From Sordariomycetes sp. S80-01Y (taxonomy: Eukaryota > Ascomycota > Sordariomycetes), in the NCBI GenBank assembly GCA_037042185.1, contig JAXQJY010000022.1:558001-622000 (forward strand): 64,000 bases of DNA. The letters run 5' to 3'. The position numbers and the translations under genes are program-made. The notes below the pieces were generated by a model that ran no database searches, was not told the origin of the DNA, and worked only from the letters and a program-made list of their open reading frames with translations. Below, one piece after another: positions 21,750-33,780 of the stretch (positions are counted from its first letter, which is position 1; each line of letters starts with the position of its first letter).

Positions 21750-23201
21750 TTAGGTATACCAGGTTGGCTCTGGAATCTCCTGCAGCAAAAGGAATCTTCC
21801 GAGCTCCCGGTTCTTGTAAGCAACAGGGTCATGCAGTGTATGTGTCCGAATATCTCTCCAAAAACGGTCCAAGGATACTTTCGTTGCAGTCGACTTCGCA
21901 CCGGTCAGTTCGAAGATACCAGAGGTAACACGAAGGCCGGTGTCAGTAGCCGTCACTTTGACACTGGCGACCCATTCAGCCGCCTCACCACGCGCTTGAG
22001 CAGTGACTTTGGCTCTGCTTTCAAGATCTACAGCCCCTTTGTAGATAGAATCGATTTCAGCACCGGCGCGGTCTGCCAACGTTGTGGCGGCGCGTAGGTG
22101 GGCAAAAAAATTGCCATATGTTGACAAAATATAGAACTCATCGGTGGCCTTTTCCTTATTCTAGGGATATGTCAGCACCAAGCAGTCCGTATGCGCTTCA
22201 GGCCTCATACGTCACCACCGAAGGGCCAAGCCCTGGTAGCCTTGTTCGTGTAGGCGGCGCCCTCATTCAATGCACCCCACGCGATTCCCAGATAGAAGTT
22301 GCTGAACACAAGTTGGATACTTGAGATTAAGTTAGCTCCAATGCATCAGATACGTAGGGAATGACCTTACGTGGGTAGCAAAAGAGTTGCAAAAGGTATC
22401 CCTAAAACTGCTGGATCCGGCTTCTTCAATTGAGGATCCCAGCCCAGCGCATTCGCCCAAGGGGTTTTCACGTCAGTAATCTTGACGCTACCTGACTCGG
22501 TAAGACGAAGTCCAACATTTCTCCAGTCGTGACCGAATTGGATCCCGACCTGGTCTGTTGGCACGATTGCAAAGATGTGGTCTCCGGTTTCCTCGAAGGA
22601 GCCTTCAAGAACAGTCAAGTCAGAAATAACTCCACCAGTGTTAAAATATTTGAAGCCGTTGAATACGATGTTGTCCCCATCAGAGGAGATTTTCAAATCA
22701 TTATCTCGGGGATTAACTGCTCCGCCAACAAAATAGTTGTTGGAAATGATGTTGTACTGTGCGGCTTCTGCCTGTTGGGGGCTTCCAACGACGTTTGCCG
22801 TGGTGGACCAAAGAAGGTGGTAACCCAGAAGCATGCCCAAAGACCTATGAAAAGTTTAGATTCCGATAATTTTGTGGGCGCTTTCTCGACAGCACGTACC
22901 CATCTCCTTTAGCAACTTCGCGAATAGCTTTGTAGCCAACGCTCCAAGGCTGTTCGCCTCCCCCAAACTTCCGAGGACCTAGGATCTTGAGTAGTCCGGA
23001 GTGTTTGAGAAGAGCCACTTCCGCTTTGGGAGACTTGTTCTCTCTGTCACGCAATCCTGCATCTTTGGCTAAGACATCCGCAACGTCTTGAGCCCGCTTT
23101 ACCCAGCTTTCCTCATTCTGGGGCAGTTCCGACCACTTCTCATAATACTCGTCATAGACTCTGGGATCCGTGTGCGGTACAGCGTCTTTGTTGGAAGACA
23201 T
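21750..23201 (-). CDS. acyl-CoA-dehydrogenase-fold flavin monooxygenase, DszC/SfnB-like
   Basis: Exons 23201-22900, 22844-22371, 22319-22211 and 22160-21750 give 431 aa. The N-terminal helical domain (WVKRAQDVADVLAKDAGLRD) leads to the central FMN/FAD-binding region (LGMLLGYHLLW, NNYFVGGAVNPRD, GFKYFNTGGVISDLTVL) and a C-terminal four-helix domain (LVFSNFYLGIAWGALNEGA, ATDTGLRVTSGIFELTGA). FKYFNTGG and the 'G(I)FELTGA' helix match the DszC/SfnB branch. Bacterial relatives oxidise dibenzothiophene (DszC) or act in sulfone/sulfur acquisition (SfnB). Flavin-dependent and needing reduced flavin from a partner; probably cytosolic. It shares its 8-kb neighbourhood with an SfnG-like monooxygenase. 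Intron 2 uses an AAG acceptor, chosen because it restores the conserved TIQLVFSNFYLGIA. Confidence 0.88.
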
Positions 23202-24388
23202 TTTGGGCTGGGCTTGTGACAGGTGAAAGCTTGGCGTGTGCGTTGTTGATCCTAGCTGTGCGTGGACAACAATTGACGCTGAAGAACGTCAAACAGGTCG
23301 TGATCGAGATGGCTCACGTCATTGCTTATACTCGGAGAGACCCTATGAATATTTACATTTACTGTCTCAAATTGTCAATCCGGGTGGTGAATGGCGTTGC
23401 TCGAGTCGGATGACCCCATCCAGACTAATTTGCTGCCATCGGTGCCTACCTGCATTTGGGCTCACAGGCGCGGGGCCGGATGACAACTTGCGAGGTTTTT
23501 ATGACGTGCTCATGCTAAGTATTTTCGAATAAGAGCCAACGGACATCCGAGGAGAGAAAGATCCAGAAAGCTATCGCACGGAGGCCTTCAATTGGCCTGA
23601 CACGACCAAGGGAGTCAACGACGGGGCGGGTAGATCATACTTGTTACTCCGTACGTCCGACCAATCGCTTGGAGAAGTACGTGCTCACGAAGACGCAATG
23701 GCCAACGCGACGGAGGAACGTCTAGCGTTGGCACGGGCGCCCGGCTGTATGTATCGTGACTTAATGCTCGAGTCGCGGAGCGCGGCCCAAACACCCCCAC
23801 AACACCTATGGTGCCAAGAGCACCCAATAGACTAATGCAAGTCCTTTCTATGTCGGATCCTGGGGAAGGCTGTCACTTGGGCCGGAGACACAGACCATGC
23901 TCACATACGAAGCGCTAGGTGCGGAAAAGAAAGCCCCCCGAGCACGCCATCGGGTTGCAATTTTGCGTCGCTCTAGCCTCCATCGAAGTTACGGCTTCAC
24001 AAGATTTGAGACGAAGAACCTGAGCCCAGAAGTAACCTTTCAGGCCAATAATATCGTTTTCAGAAACGACGGCGACTCATTGCTGATGAAGGCATTCTGT
24101 GCGTTTAATTTCTTTCTGGTCCATTCCGGATTCGTTGGATCAAGGCTATGGATTGAATTACGATCAATTCCCCGTGACTAGCACCAGGAAAAAATATCGG
24201 CGACGGCAGTTTCTTGGTATTGAATAGAATTTGAGCAGGATTTGACCACTGTCAACACCTTCGCCGGACTTGATACCCCTGCCGTTCGCTACTGAAGCCC
24301 TTGCGAAGTCCCTGTCTCCGGCAATTGTGATCAAATTACCCCGATATACAGATCCAGGACCATGAGAAACCAGCACTTGGAATAAGAA
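23202..24388. other. gene-free stretch upstream of the DszC/SfnB-like gene
   Basis: This 1.2-kb stretch is the presumed promoter of the minus-strand flavoenzyme. An ACGTCAT half-site (CRE/bZIP-like) lies near 23315, about 110 nt from the ATG. Short frames here are not convincing. Confidence 0.4.
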
Positions 24389-25350
24389 TCACTCGGCCAC
24401 TTTTCTTGCTTTTGCGAAGTAAATGGAAGTATCTCCTAGAGGAAGCTCAATGATCGAGTCTTTGATCAAGAGATGAATCGTCAAGTACCTTTGATTACTA
24501 GTCAGAACACCAGTTCTTATGGAACTCATAGATGGGAAAATTTCTAAACTTACCACCCAGTAAGGCCAGCCAGAAAACTAAAAACGCCGCCGGCTTTCTT
24601 TAACCCAACTGAAGATGTAGCATAGCCATCTGCCAGCGCGAAGTAGCTCGCGCCAATGAATAGGAATGCCAAAAAGACGAAGGTAAAGATGAGGATGTAA
24701 ACGACATTCGTGGGTAGCGAGGCAATGAGAAATGCGAGTACGAAGACCGTCCATACTATATAAGAATCAGCGAAGAGGAGCAAGAGCTGAGGAAAAGTGG
24801 CGTGTACTCATGACGAAAAGACCGAGGGCATTATTAAGTTGAACTTCGTCATTACCATAGGCTGCGGTGATCCCGAACGCAGGTGTAAGGATTGCACCGT
24901 ACCCGGCGTAGAACAAACCTGTGATCCTGTCAATCATTGATTCTTGCCGACCAAAGTTTCTTTGAGGACCCTTACCAAACGCGCTGAAAACACTGTACCC
25001 GAATCCATTACCAGCAGCCAACTCCCATTGGGCGCTGATCAGAAGGCCAAAAGCAGCGACAAAGAAGAAGTTTGCCACGTGTATATTACTGATAGTCACG
25101 CCCCTCCATTCCATGAGACTGAAAGAAAGCCCTGTCAAAGTTGTGGCAAAAGCGCCGATGGGTAGAGAGGTCTGGAAGTTGTTAGCTGCTTTGGTGCCAA
25201 GGTGCGCTCATAACTCACCGCTGCTGTAGGGAGAGGACGAAAGGCTTGGACTGGGACCTTGACTGAGCCTGAAAATTCTCCATGGTCAGTCTGTCGGCCT
25301 ACGGTCTTTATGGCCTCGTCGGTGTTGCTGGTGCTCAAAGAATGAGACAT
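24389..25350 (-). CDS. GPR1/FUN34/YaaH (Ato) family plasma-membrane transporter
   Basis: Exons 25350-25219, 25171-24976, 24918-24808, 24755-24554 and 24488-24389 encode 246 aa. After a polar N-tail come six hydrophobic segments in the Ato pattern: LPIGAFATTLTGLSF, NIHVANFFFVAAFGLLISAQWELAAGN, YGAILTPAFGITAAYG, NNALGLFVMIWTVFVLAFLIAS, VVYILIFTFVFLAFLFIGASYFA, and AGGVFSFLAGLTGWYLTIHLL. Members transport acetate and succinate or export ammonium in fungi. The N-terminal signature is altered: LPIG where the family usually has a NPAPLGL-type motif. The 57-nt second intron (24919-24975) is in frame and stop-free, so unspliced RNA would add 19 polar residues within the conserved core. The gene lies between two flavin/redox genes of the apparent organosulfur cluster, where it could handle a small acid product. 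Confidence 0.9.
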
Positions 25351-25779
25351 GTTGGCGGGTTGCAAATTCAGGTCGATGCTGTGAGATAATAATATCTTTA
25401 GATCCTCATAAACGGGAGCGTGGAGAGGAGAAATACCTGAACATAAGCGGACCGCGGGAGAGTGTCTGCTTATAGAGCAATCATATGGACACGCGGTGGT
25501 CTGCCCTTCTTTTCCCAGAACGCTGCCACGCCCCTAACCTAGTCCCGTCACGCTATTTTAGTGCCTTATTCGTGATCTTGTCTGCCAATGCGACCTCCTG
25601 CTCGAGTCTTTCGAGATTATCGAAACCAACCTTGCCATAATGCGATCGACAAAGGAAGCTGCGGGTAGAAATTACGGATAGCAAGCACTCTGATTTAAAA
25701 GTTCACCACTCAACAACCGTAACAGCCAGGTTAAACAACCACTAAGATACACTGGGGGGTTTTATTTATGCGAAAAGTA
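25351..25779. other. promoter region of the Ato-family gene
   Basis: A gap of 429 bp. Nothing else is seen. Confidence 0.4.
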
Positions 25780-27301
25780 TCATACGCTAACCTGCGTGTC
25801 TTTGGTCCTTACAACTAAGCGTTTACCAGAAACAGTGCCGTCTCTCAACCTCTCCAGCGCTTGGTTAACCGCACCGAGACCGCCGTCAACATATTCAACT
25901 TCCGGCAGTTTCAAAGCTCCTTGGTCCAGCAACTCGTAAAGCCACTTGCTCAGGTGACCCCCGATTTTCTGATGCGCATGGAATAGCTTGATTGGCACTT
26001 GGTGCACCTGTACGTTCGAGCACGGTGTTTTGGGGGATCCGGTGAGCGTCACGAGGTGGCTCAACTTACTCCCACTACCACGAGTCAAAGGATCGACAGT
26101 CGGGGGGCTGCTGGGGGAAGACGAGGTAGAAGAAGAGTAGCGAGAGCTGCAAAAGGCTGCGAGAACTTCCTGGCACCAGGATGCGGTCTCAGAACCGACG
26201 ACGTCGATAGCGAATCGCAAGTAACCTGGTATGCGTTTTCGTAGGGTTCTCTTAGCTTCCTCGAGGTCGTTTCGGTCAATCAGTAGGTCTGTTGAGAAAA
26301 CCATTAGTTTCTGAAGTGCTGAATCTTTGCATTTAGTCCGCTTACCTGTTCCTAGGGACATCAAAAGTTGGCGATGCTTATTTAAGTCCGCAACTCCAGC
26401 AACTTTGAGTCCAGCGCGCTTTGCGAGCTGTGTTATTATTTGCGCTGTGATCGTTGAGGCTGCCATTTAGTCAGTAACCGCAATCAAGGATGTCGAGCAG
26501 TTGAACTTTTACCTCCGTATACAAGAATCCACTCTCCTGGATACGGTCTGGAGCTTGGTGAGATGCCTGGCTGGATCTCAGGGAGGACGTCCTCTGGCAT
26601 TTGCTGAATGTCTCTCTGGGCAATCTCTAGTAGGTTGAATGGCCTGCTATGCTTTCCCTTCGTAAAAGAGACCCCAAGACATGCTGAAAGAGCTAGTCCA
26701 GCGGCGACAAATGCAACTCCGATCGATGCTACTCGAAACTTGTCGACTTGGGGCGGGATTCGAATGGCATTGTAGCAGCATACAATGGCAAACTCTTGAA
26801 AGGCTGCTTTCCGAAAGTCTCGATAGTCTGTAGACACGGCAAGAACCTGGTAAATGTTAGTTTCTTGAGGGACACCTGAAGGCATTGGAACCTTTACCCA
26901 TTCTCCTGGTTTGAGATCACAAGCTTCTTCCACTTCGGAAGCTACGATTCGACCGACAAACTCTCGGCCATTCATACTAGGCAGTCGAGGTAAACCGAAA
27001 CCAAAAGCGCTACGTTGTGCCGTTAGCCCATATAGCGTTGCATCAGTCGATGACCCAGCTTGACGTACGCTGACTTCCAGTCAATGGGATTAAGCCCGAT
27101 GGCATGGATCTCAACCAAGAGGTCTCCGAAGGCAAGCTGAGGGAGCTCGCCCCCTTCATGAACTTGGTACGACTGTCCCTTTCCATGTAGAAGCAGAACA
27201 CTCTGTGTCTCCGGTATACCCCGTGCTCTGATAACGTCGGAGTCCGGGCGTGGAACACCGGGAGTTTCCAGTTGCGCAGCAGTAATTGACGCCTGAGGCA
27301 T
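25780..27301 (-). CDS. medium-chain zinc-less/zinc-binding dehydrogenase-like oxidoreductase (MDR, enoyl-reductase-like)
   Basis: Exons 27301-27069, 27009-26513, 26459-26346 and 26288-25780 encode 450 aa. The N-terminal GroES-like domain contains GDLLVEIHAIGLNPIDWKSA and SMNGREFVGRIVASE. The nucleotide-binding domain starts with WILVYGASTITAQIITQLAK across the second junction and continues to VAGVADLNKHRQLL. The LNPIDWK form is typical of fungal trans-enoyl-reductase-like MDRs, which lack catalytic zinc. NAD(P)H-dependent and cytosolic. A serine-rich low-complexity run (YSSSTSSSPSSPPTVD) interrupts the C-terminal domain. I chose the ATG at 27301 (MPQASITAAQ); an in-frame ATG at 27589 would add 96 residues without family character. 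In context it could reduce an intermediate or supply reducing power near the two monooxygenase genes. Confidence 0.82.
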
Positions 27302-28352
27302 ATCGGATTTCCGGTTGCTTGATGACAGCTTTTGAGGAACCAATTTGTGCTTGAGTAAAGCGAAGAGTTCATGCAACCGTGAAAAAATTGCGATGATCAT
27401 CTCCATCATGGACTTCAGATAGTTCTGTCCTTCCATCGCGCTGCTGAGAACAAGACCTCGAAGCACTGTCACGTCACCGTGGATTGGGGACTTGAGAATG
27501 GAGCCATTTGCCCTCTTCCAAGTTCGGATGTGTTGCCGAGACTTGATTAGACCTAGTTTTCGCACGCGATGTACCGGTACATGGAACAAAGTACGACCAA
27601 TGAAAAGGAATGGATCTAACCCGTGAGATGTTTACCAGCCTACTCAACGTGGAGAGATACCCTCCAGATAGCTTGCGGGATTATCTTTCCAGCATTAGCC
27701 CCTGCATCCCATGTTGTGGTACTCGCAATTTTCACACGAAGGGGCGATCGGTTGATGATGAGATGCTCTTCCCCCACGATGTCGCGTTGTCATGTGCCGT
27801 TCCCCACCGAAGCTCGAGAACTTGGAAGTCCACTCATATTGCGTTGATCCCCTGCTGTGTGCTGGCGGTTAAGACTATGATCTGACGCAACTGCTACCCA
27901 TTATAGCCAGCCAATTGGGTTGCAGTATCATCCACCTAGTTACTTAGTGGCGGTCGCATCGCGACCCGCTGTAGTCAAACTAGGGGTCATTGTACGCTTG
28001 CGCCATCACGTCCTGAAAGGCGTGATCATGACCGAGCACGCCACGTCGCGCGTCCGCTATCAGATTGCGCAAACAGGTACTACACTTAGAAATACTACAT
28101 CGCAAGAAGATGTCTGCTTCCGCCATAGTTACGCAGCATGACATGACGTCGCCCGCTAGCCCGATTGCCATCCTCAGGAGAACGGCACTTTAGGCCCGCT
28201 CCATTTGAATAGTTCGATGCCTCCTAGGAAACTTTGTTCAATAATCGATTTGTTTTTTCGGCTTTTCCACGTTCTCCAAAGCCTCTGCATTATATGGAAC
28301 CGTTCCTTACAGCCCATAGACTTCGTGAACAAAGAGCCATTCAATCTCCACG
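27302..28352. promoter_or_regulatory. divergent promoter, MDR gene / SfnG-like gene
   Basis: About 1.05 kb between divergent starts. It contains a TATA-like TTATATGG at about 28290-28297, roughly 60 nt before the SfnG-like ATG. An inverted repeat, ATCACG at 28004-28009 and CGTGAT at 28020-28025, is separated by 10 nt. A CCAAT box lies near 27911. The repeat is a candidate operator for both genes. Confidence 0.4.
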
Positions 28353-29575
28353 ATGACCGCCGCAGCTCATCCCTTAAACACGGCACCGGACCGTCTGCAG
28401 TTCGCGTAAGTATATTGCGCACTTCAAAGCTCTTCAATCCTCTCTGATACTATATCTACAGCTACTGGGTGCCTAATGTGTCGGGCGGTCTGGTGATCAG
28501 CAAGATTGAGCAGAAAACAAGCTGGGATCTCGAGAGCAATGTCAGATACGCCAAAGCAGCTGAGCGGGCAGGAATCGAATACGGGTTAACGCAGATCCGT
28601 TTTCTTGCCTCGTACGGGGCTGCAAAGCAACACGAGTCGGTCTCGTTCTCCCAGGCCATCCTAGGGGCCACAAATTCCATCAAGATCATTGCCGCGCTTC
28701 TCCCTGGCATATGGAACCCGACAGTTGCCGCCAAGCAGATTTCCAGTATCGACAACTACAGCAACGGCCGGATAGCTGTCAATGTTGTGAGTGGGTGGTT
28801 CAAAGGGGAATTTACGTCTGTGGGCGAGTGGTGGCTCGAGCACGCTGAGCGTTACCGAAGAAGCAAGGAGTTTATTGATGTTCTCAAAGGCATCTGGACT
28901 TCTTCCGACGAGAAGGGGTTCTCATACTCGGGAGACTTCTACAAGTACAACAATTACAACCTCGAGCCGAAGCCGTTGCAGCAGCCTCACCCCGAGATCT
29001 TCCAAGGAGGAAATAGTGACGACGCCCGAGACAACGCGGCCACCGTGAGTGACTGGTACTTTATGAATGGCAACGACCTCGATGGCTTCAGGGATCAGAT
29101 CGAAGATGTCAAGAGTCGCGCTGCGAAAAATAACCACAAGGTCAAGTTTGCTGTCAACGGCTTCGTGATCGTCCGGGACACAGAGGAGGAAGCGGTCCGA
29201 GTTCTCCAAGAGATCCAAGGCAAAGCAGACAAAGCCTCAGTGGAAGCCTTTGGCGAGGCAGTTAAGCAAGCCGGCTCAAGCACCTCAAACAAGAAAGGCA
29301 TGTGGGCGAATAGTTCGTTTAATGACCTCATCCAGTACAACGATGGTTTTAAGACGAAGCTCATCGGGACAAAGGAGCAGGTGGCGGATAGGATTCTTCT
29401 GCTCAAGAGTCTCGGGGTTGATCTCGTCTTGACAGCATTCTTGCACTATGAAGATGAGATCGACCAGTTTGGGCGGGAAGTTCTCCCTCTTGTCAGGCAG
29501 CTTGAGGCAGATGGTCGTGGCAAGAATGCTGAATTCGAGATCAAGCGGACTGGGGATGTGTACAGAAAGGTTTAG
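28353..29575 (+). CDS. flavin-dependent sulfone/alkanesulfonate monooxygenase, SfnG/SsuD-like
   Basis: Exons 28353-28405 and 28462-29575 give 388 aa. The sequence is a luciferase-like TIM barrel. FAYWVPNVSGGLVISKIEQ spans the intron and is the diagnostic start of SfnG-type dimethylsulfone monooxygenases. It is followed by AKAAERAGIEYGLTQIRF, IKIIAALLPGIWNPTVAAKQ, GRIAVNVVSGWFKGEF, EIFQGGNSDDARDNAA and an FMN-phosphate contact region near FAVNGFVIVRDTEEEA. Bacterial SfnG and SsuD use reduced FMN and O2 to cleave sulfones or sulfonates and release sulfite or sulfinate for assimilation. Cytosolic; it needs an FMN reductase, not obvious in this window. Together with the DszC/SfnB-like gene it strongly suggests organosulfur scavenging. 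Confidence 0.93.
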
Positions 29576-31083
29576 GCTGTTAAAGAACATTACTCACGTT
29601 TTCGCTGCTTTCTTAACCCGATCGTCGACTGTAGCTTACCGAACTCCCTCCGTTGCTCGTGAGTGACAGGCCCTTCTAATGGACCTGAATTTGGACGACC
29701 GCCGAATACCCTGCAAGAATAAGCAATGGTGTCTTGACTAATATCAGCATCACCAAGAGTACCTTATACTTCAATTTGATTTCTGTGAGTTTCTCAAGTA
29801 TCAAAGCGTAGAAGACGAATGTATTGTACAAAAGAATCACCATAGAATAAAAGGCCCAGGGTAGAGCCTTCATTGTTTGTATAAGGGCCTTCCTAATTAC
29901 AATTACTAGGAACTTCAAGTTTATCCGTTTCCTATGTATAGCGACATGACACGTATGTCATGGAACTCGCCAGGATATTGCTGTGGGAGCGCGGAGACTC
30001 CGTAACCAGCGTTGTGCGTGCACAGTGGTATCAAGAGCATCTAAGGCCGTTATGCTGTCGTACCTTTTGCTCCACCTTTGGCCAGAGAGTCCTTATCTAG
30101 TCCAGTCCCAGGCCAGGAAAGGTAGGTACTCAAAATGCGGACCTGCTAGGAAGATAAACGATTCTGATAATTAAATCTGACTGTTGATCTGCCAGAAAGG
30201 ATAACATTCTCGTGTTTTGCGTAACTTCGTCTTTGACTAAGGTTTCCAAAGAACATCTAGCCTTTACCCTATGCCGAAGTTCAGTTTGCGCTGTACCCTT
30301 CTATATATGCCTCTTTGGCAACTTTGCTTCTGGCAAGACGGCACTAGAGTGTGTTTAGCCTTCTGAGAAGTAGTCATAAGCATTCGTGAAATCTTTCAAT
30401 GGAGTCCTGCTAAATAACTTATCAGGCTCGCTGAGCAGCCACTTGGGAGTAGATGGGGAGGTGTTTCCATGATCGCATAACGCGAGCGCGGAGTCTTGCT
30501 TCCGATGGAAAATTGTGTAAGAAGCTCCGAGAAGTCTCCTTATCGAGAAACCAACATATATTGGGAAACGCGCAACAGGTCGAGGATCTGTCCCTACAGG
30601 AGTACGATGGCAAATGTGTCAGACATTAATGATCAACGTAATAAGGCGTCTGATCTCACGAGACGACCGAAGCCCCGTTGCGAACCCAGTCTTGACCTCA
30701 ACACTATTGGCCAATATCGTTACGGAAATCTGTCAGTTCCTAGTGCCATGAGTACCTTCAGTCGCAATCGTATTTGATGGTCTGATAGGTTTACCGCACT
30801 TGGGTGATGTCCTACCATACCTCTGCTTCGAAAAGTCAGCGAAAGGCTTGGCGGTGTTTTTGTATGTATAGCCACATAAATAGATGGCCTGCCTGGTGTC
30901 AATGCAAAGGCGCAAACAGTTGCTCGTAGATTATTTGTCAGTGTTGGTTCCAACATTGCCGAGAGACCTGAAAAGTCTAAATGTAAGGTTGTGTTGAAAT
31001 CAATTGTGTCTAGGTCATCATCTACAAGTGGTGAGACAAATTTGGCTACCTCATCATAGTAACTTGCTGGGAAAAGTATGCGT
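29576..31083. other. gene-free stretch
   Basis: About 1.5 kb between converging genes, partly AT-rich. A hydrophobic 80-codon minus-strand frame at 29676-29918 and a minus-strand frame at 30720-31184 have no recognisable family. I do not call either one. Confidence 0.4.
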
Positions 31084-32556
31084 CTACAAAAGAGCCTTTG
31101 TAGCTCCGGTCTCTTCCACCAGCCATGCTGCAACAAACTCAGTAAATATATCCATCTTCTCGTACAGAATCTGGTGCATTGCATCCGGCACCCAATGTAC
31201 GCTTGTCTTCTGCTTCATCTTGGACACATCTGCTTTAAATGTTCTGGGCGGTACAGCAAATGGGCGACTCGGCATGACAGCGTGGAATGGAACGCTGACG
31301 TCAGTCAGGCGGTCGTAGCACTGGGCAGGCGTCTGCTTGTCATAGTATAAGGCCCATTCAAGGCGCGGCCGCGTGGCAAGCCGTACAGCCTTCCCGGGAG
31401 GTGCTCCATCCGGCACAACGCCATGCTGTGCAAAGGCATTTGCAACGCGTGGATCCCAGCCTCGAGTGCGCTTGTTCTTGCGCAGTTCTTCCTTCAGCGC
31501 CGATCTGTCAGGGTACCGCTCGGGCAAGCCGAGGCAGAGGACGTCCTTGGGCAACTTGGCCATTGCGCCATTAATCTTTCCAGCGGGTATTATGGCCGGA
31601 TCGGCGACTGTGAGACTGCTGAATATGGCTGGAGCGTGGACAGATGCCAGGATAGCAGCCTGGGCGCCGAGGCTGTGCGCGACGACATGGAGATATTGTC
31701 TCGTGGGCTGGCTTGGGTCAGACCCTGGTCGTCGTGGCTCGAGCTGGGCCTGCAAATTCTGGCCGGGATAGATTGGAAGGTATGCCGTGACAAATAGTAG
31801 AAGGTCTCGCGCTATGTCCTTTTCGTTTGCTGGAAATGGTGAGCGAGGCCTGGATTACATCCGGCATGGGCGATCAAGTACCCACCGTAGAGATACCCGA
31901 TCGGGTTATTCTGGGCAGTCTCTCCGCTCAGAGGCATATCGAGCGCCCATACCTCTTCCACCTTGACGCCTGAGTCTCGAAGCTTTGGTAGTAGATCTTC
32001 GAGCATCGGCTCAAACATCTGCTTGACGGTTAGCGGGAGTCTGTCCGCGAGGTTCAACCAGTGTGTTCCGCAAGCCTTTCCTCTTTGATAGACCCCATAC
32101 CCGAGAGCATGAGCAGTGTGATGCCTTGTCCAGCCTGGTCCGCCTGTTGCTTCGGAACATAGCGTTTGACTATGATCCGTGGGGGCGGCACGTTAGAAGC
32201 CTGGTCATTCCCGCCACGGTACAACCTGAAGTGGCTGTCATTCTCTTTCTCGCTGGCGGGATCATACGGAATGTCGTGTGCTGGATTGTCCTGGATGTCG
32301 GCTGGATCGTCGTTGAATCTTGTCGGCGGCCACGCGGTGGACAGGTCGCGGTCTCCCGTGCCAATGAAACTGTGAGTCGAGGCGCTCCAAAGCTGCGAGT
32401 GCGCCTGCGAATCTTCGATAAGGGTTTGCGCCTGCCCTCCGCTGGCAGTGGCCGCTGATAAGAGGTAATGAGGTCAAAGGACATGATGTACACTTCTGGG
32501 CTGCTTCCGACTGTCTCTGCCTCTACGAAATCGTATGGAAGAGTAAACTGATCCAA
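31084..32556 (-). CDS. alpha/beta-hydrolase
   Basis: My model has exons 32556-32492, 32369-32094, 32040-31886 and 31829-31084, giving 413 aa. The core is clear: PPRIIVKRYVPKQQA, GITLLMLSGMG (oxyanion region), KVEEVWALDMPLSG, ANEKDIARDLLLFV across the third junction, and the nucleophile elbow VVAHSLGAQAAI. A late His in VHWVPDAMHQIL is the likely catalytic base. Fungal relatives are annotated as alpha/beta hydrolases or toxin-biosynthesis-like hydrolases; substrate unknown. No signal peptide. The two C-terminal junctions are well supported. The first intron would be 122 nt, long for this locus, and the 53-nt second intron has a weak donor (GTCTAT), so the N-terminal 22 residues are uncertain. 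Confidence 0.8.
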
Positions 32557-33780
32557 GTCGTTGTAAAAGCAGGACTAAAATCTTCAGCGAGTGCGGCTGG
32601 CTGGAACAAAGCTGAGACTGAGAAGCGCATCGAGCAAATGAAGCTCCTCCGAATGCCGCATATCCGCTACGTCGCCAACTGTTGCCCAATTTGGCAAACC
32701 GGTCCTGTGTATTGAAGGACACAAAAATCGGGGCAGTGGACCAGACGACTCGAGAGGGGGGTGAGCTTGACATCATGAGCCTGACTAGATCAGGTATGGC
32801 GAGTGGAACCAAGCTCAGTACCACATTGACGAGTTGACGCCAGGAGTTACAAGGTGAAGCGTAAGCAGATCTCTACTCTCGACAAGTCGACGTGTGGCTT
32901 CCCGTTAAAAGAGAAGAGAAACTCGTGAACGTGGCGGGCCCGAAACGCCAAAGGCTCAGTCAATCCATCAGTTACGAAGGGTTAGATTCGCCCACGACGG
33001 TGTGCAGCTTCCCATCTCAACCCTCAACCATTGACAAAAACTACGACACTTAGCTCGCTCAGCTACAACCCGCGAGAATAGGACGAAGCCTCCATAACAG
33101 CGTAACCCTGGATCTGGATTTGACCCACAACACCTTTCGGGGTAAGTCACAGGCATTCATTCCCTAGATTACAACTTCACTCTAAACGATTCAAGACCTT
33201 CATATTTCACCCTTCGTCTGTTTCTCCACTAAACTATCTCTTACCAAGCCCAAATCGTCCACACTTGCCATGCACCACACGCGCACTAATGGATCATTAG
33301 GTCATGCCTTCTGTATACAATTTGCAGCCAATAGGTCACCGCAGCTACTTGCTTTTCTCACATCGAGGTAAATGCACACCAGGCAATTGGTAGACATTGC
33401 GAGGAACTTGGTTCATGACGCATAAATTACCAGTCGAGAGCTCTGTATAAAAGCACTTCGCGAGAATGAACAATCAAGACGCTTTGGGAGGATGACATCT
33501 TGGAAGTATTGGAGTATGTTTTCACGTCGTTGTCGATTTAACAATTCACAAGCGGCCATGATTTGTCGATTTGTCAATACATCGAATATGTGCCCCAAGA
33601 CCCTTCCCATGCATCCACCACCTGACAAAGGAATGCCTCCAAGGTCACATTGGTTCGAATTCCATCTGGAACCGAACATTATACAAAGTGATCGCAAACT
33701 CCCCTTCCCTTTCTCCCCCGCTTCCAAGTCCGTTAGAGTAACTGTAGCAGATAATTCGTTGAATACTCAGCCAAAGGGAG
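32557..33780. other. gene-free stretch
   Basis: About 1.2 kb between the hydrolase start and the opsin-related stop. Only short unconvincing frames; nothing else is seen. Confidence 0.4.

Noticed and set aside
29676-29918. 80-codon hydrophobic minus-strand ORF
   Set aside because: AT-rich DNA easily yields such hydrophobic frames; there is no family, signal or splice support.
30720-31184. 154-codon minus-strand ORF overlapping the end of the alpha/beta hydrolase
   Set aside because: It overlaps a well-supported exon in another frame and shows no recognisable domain.
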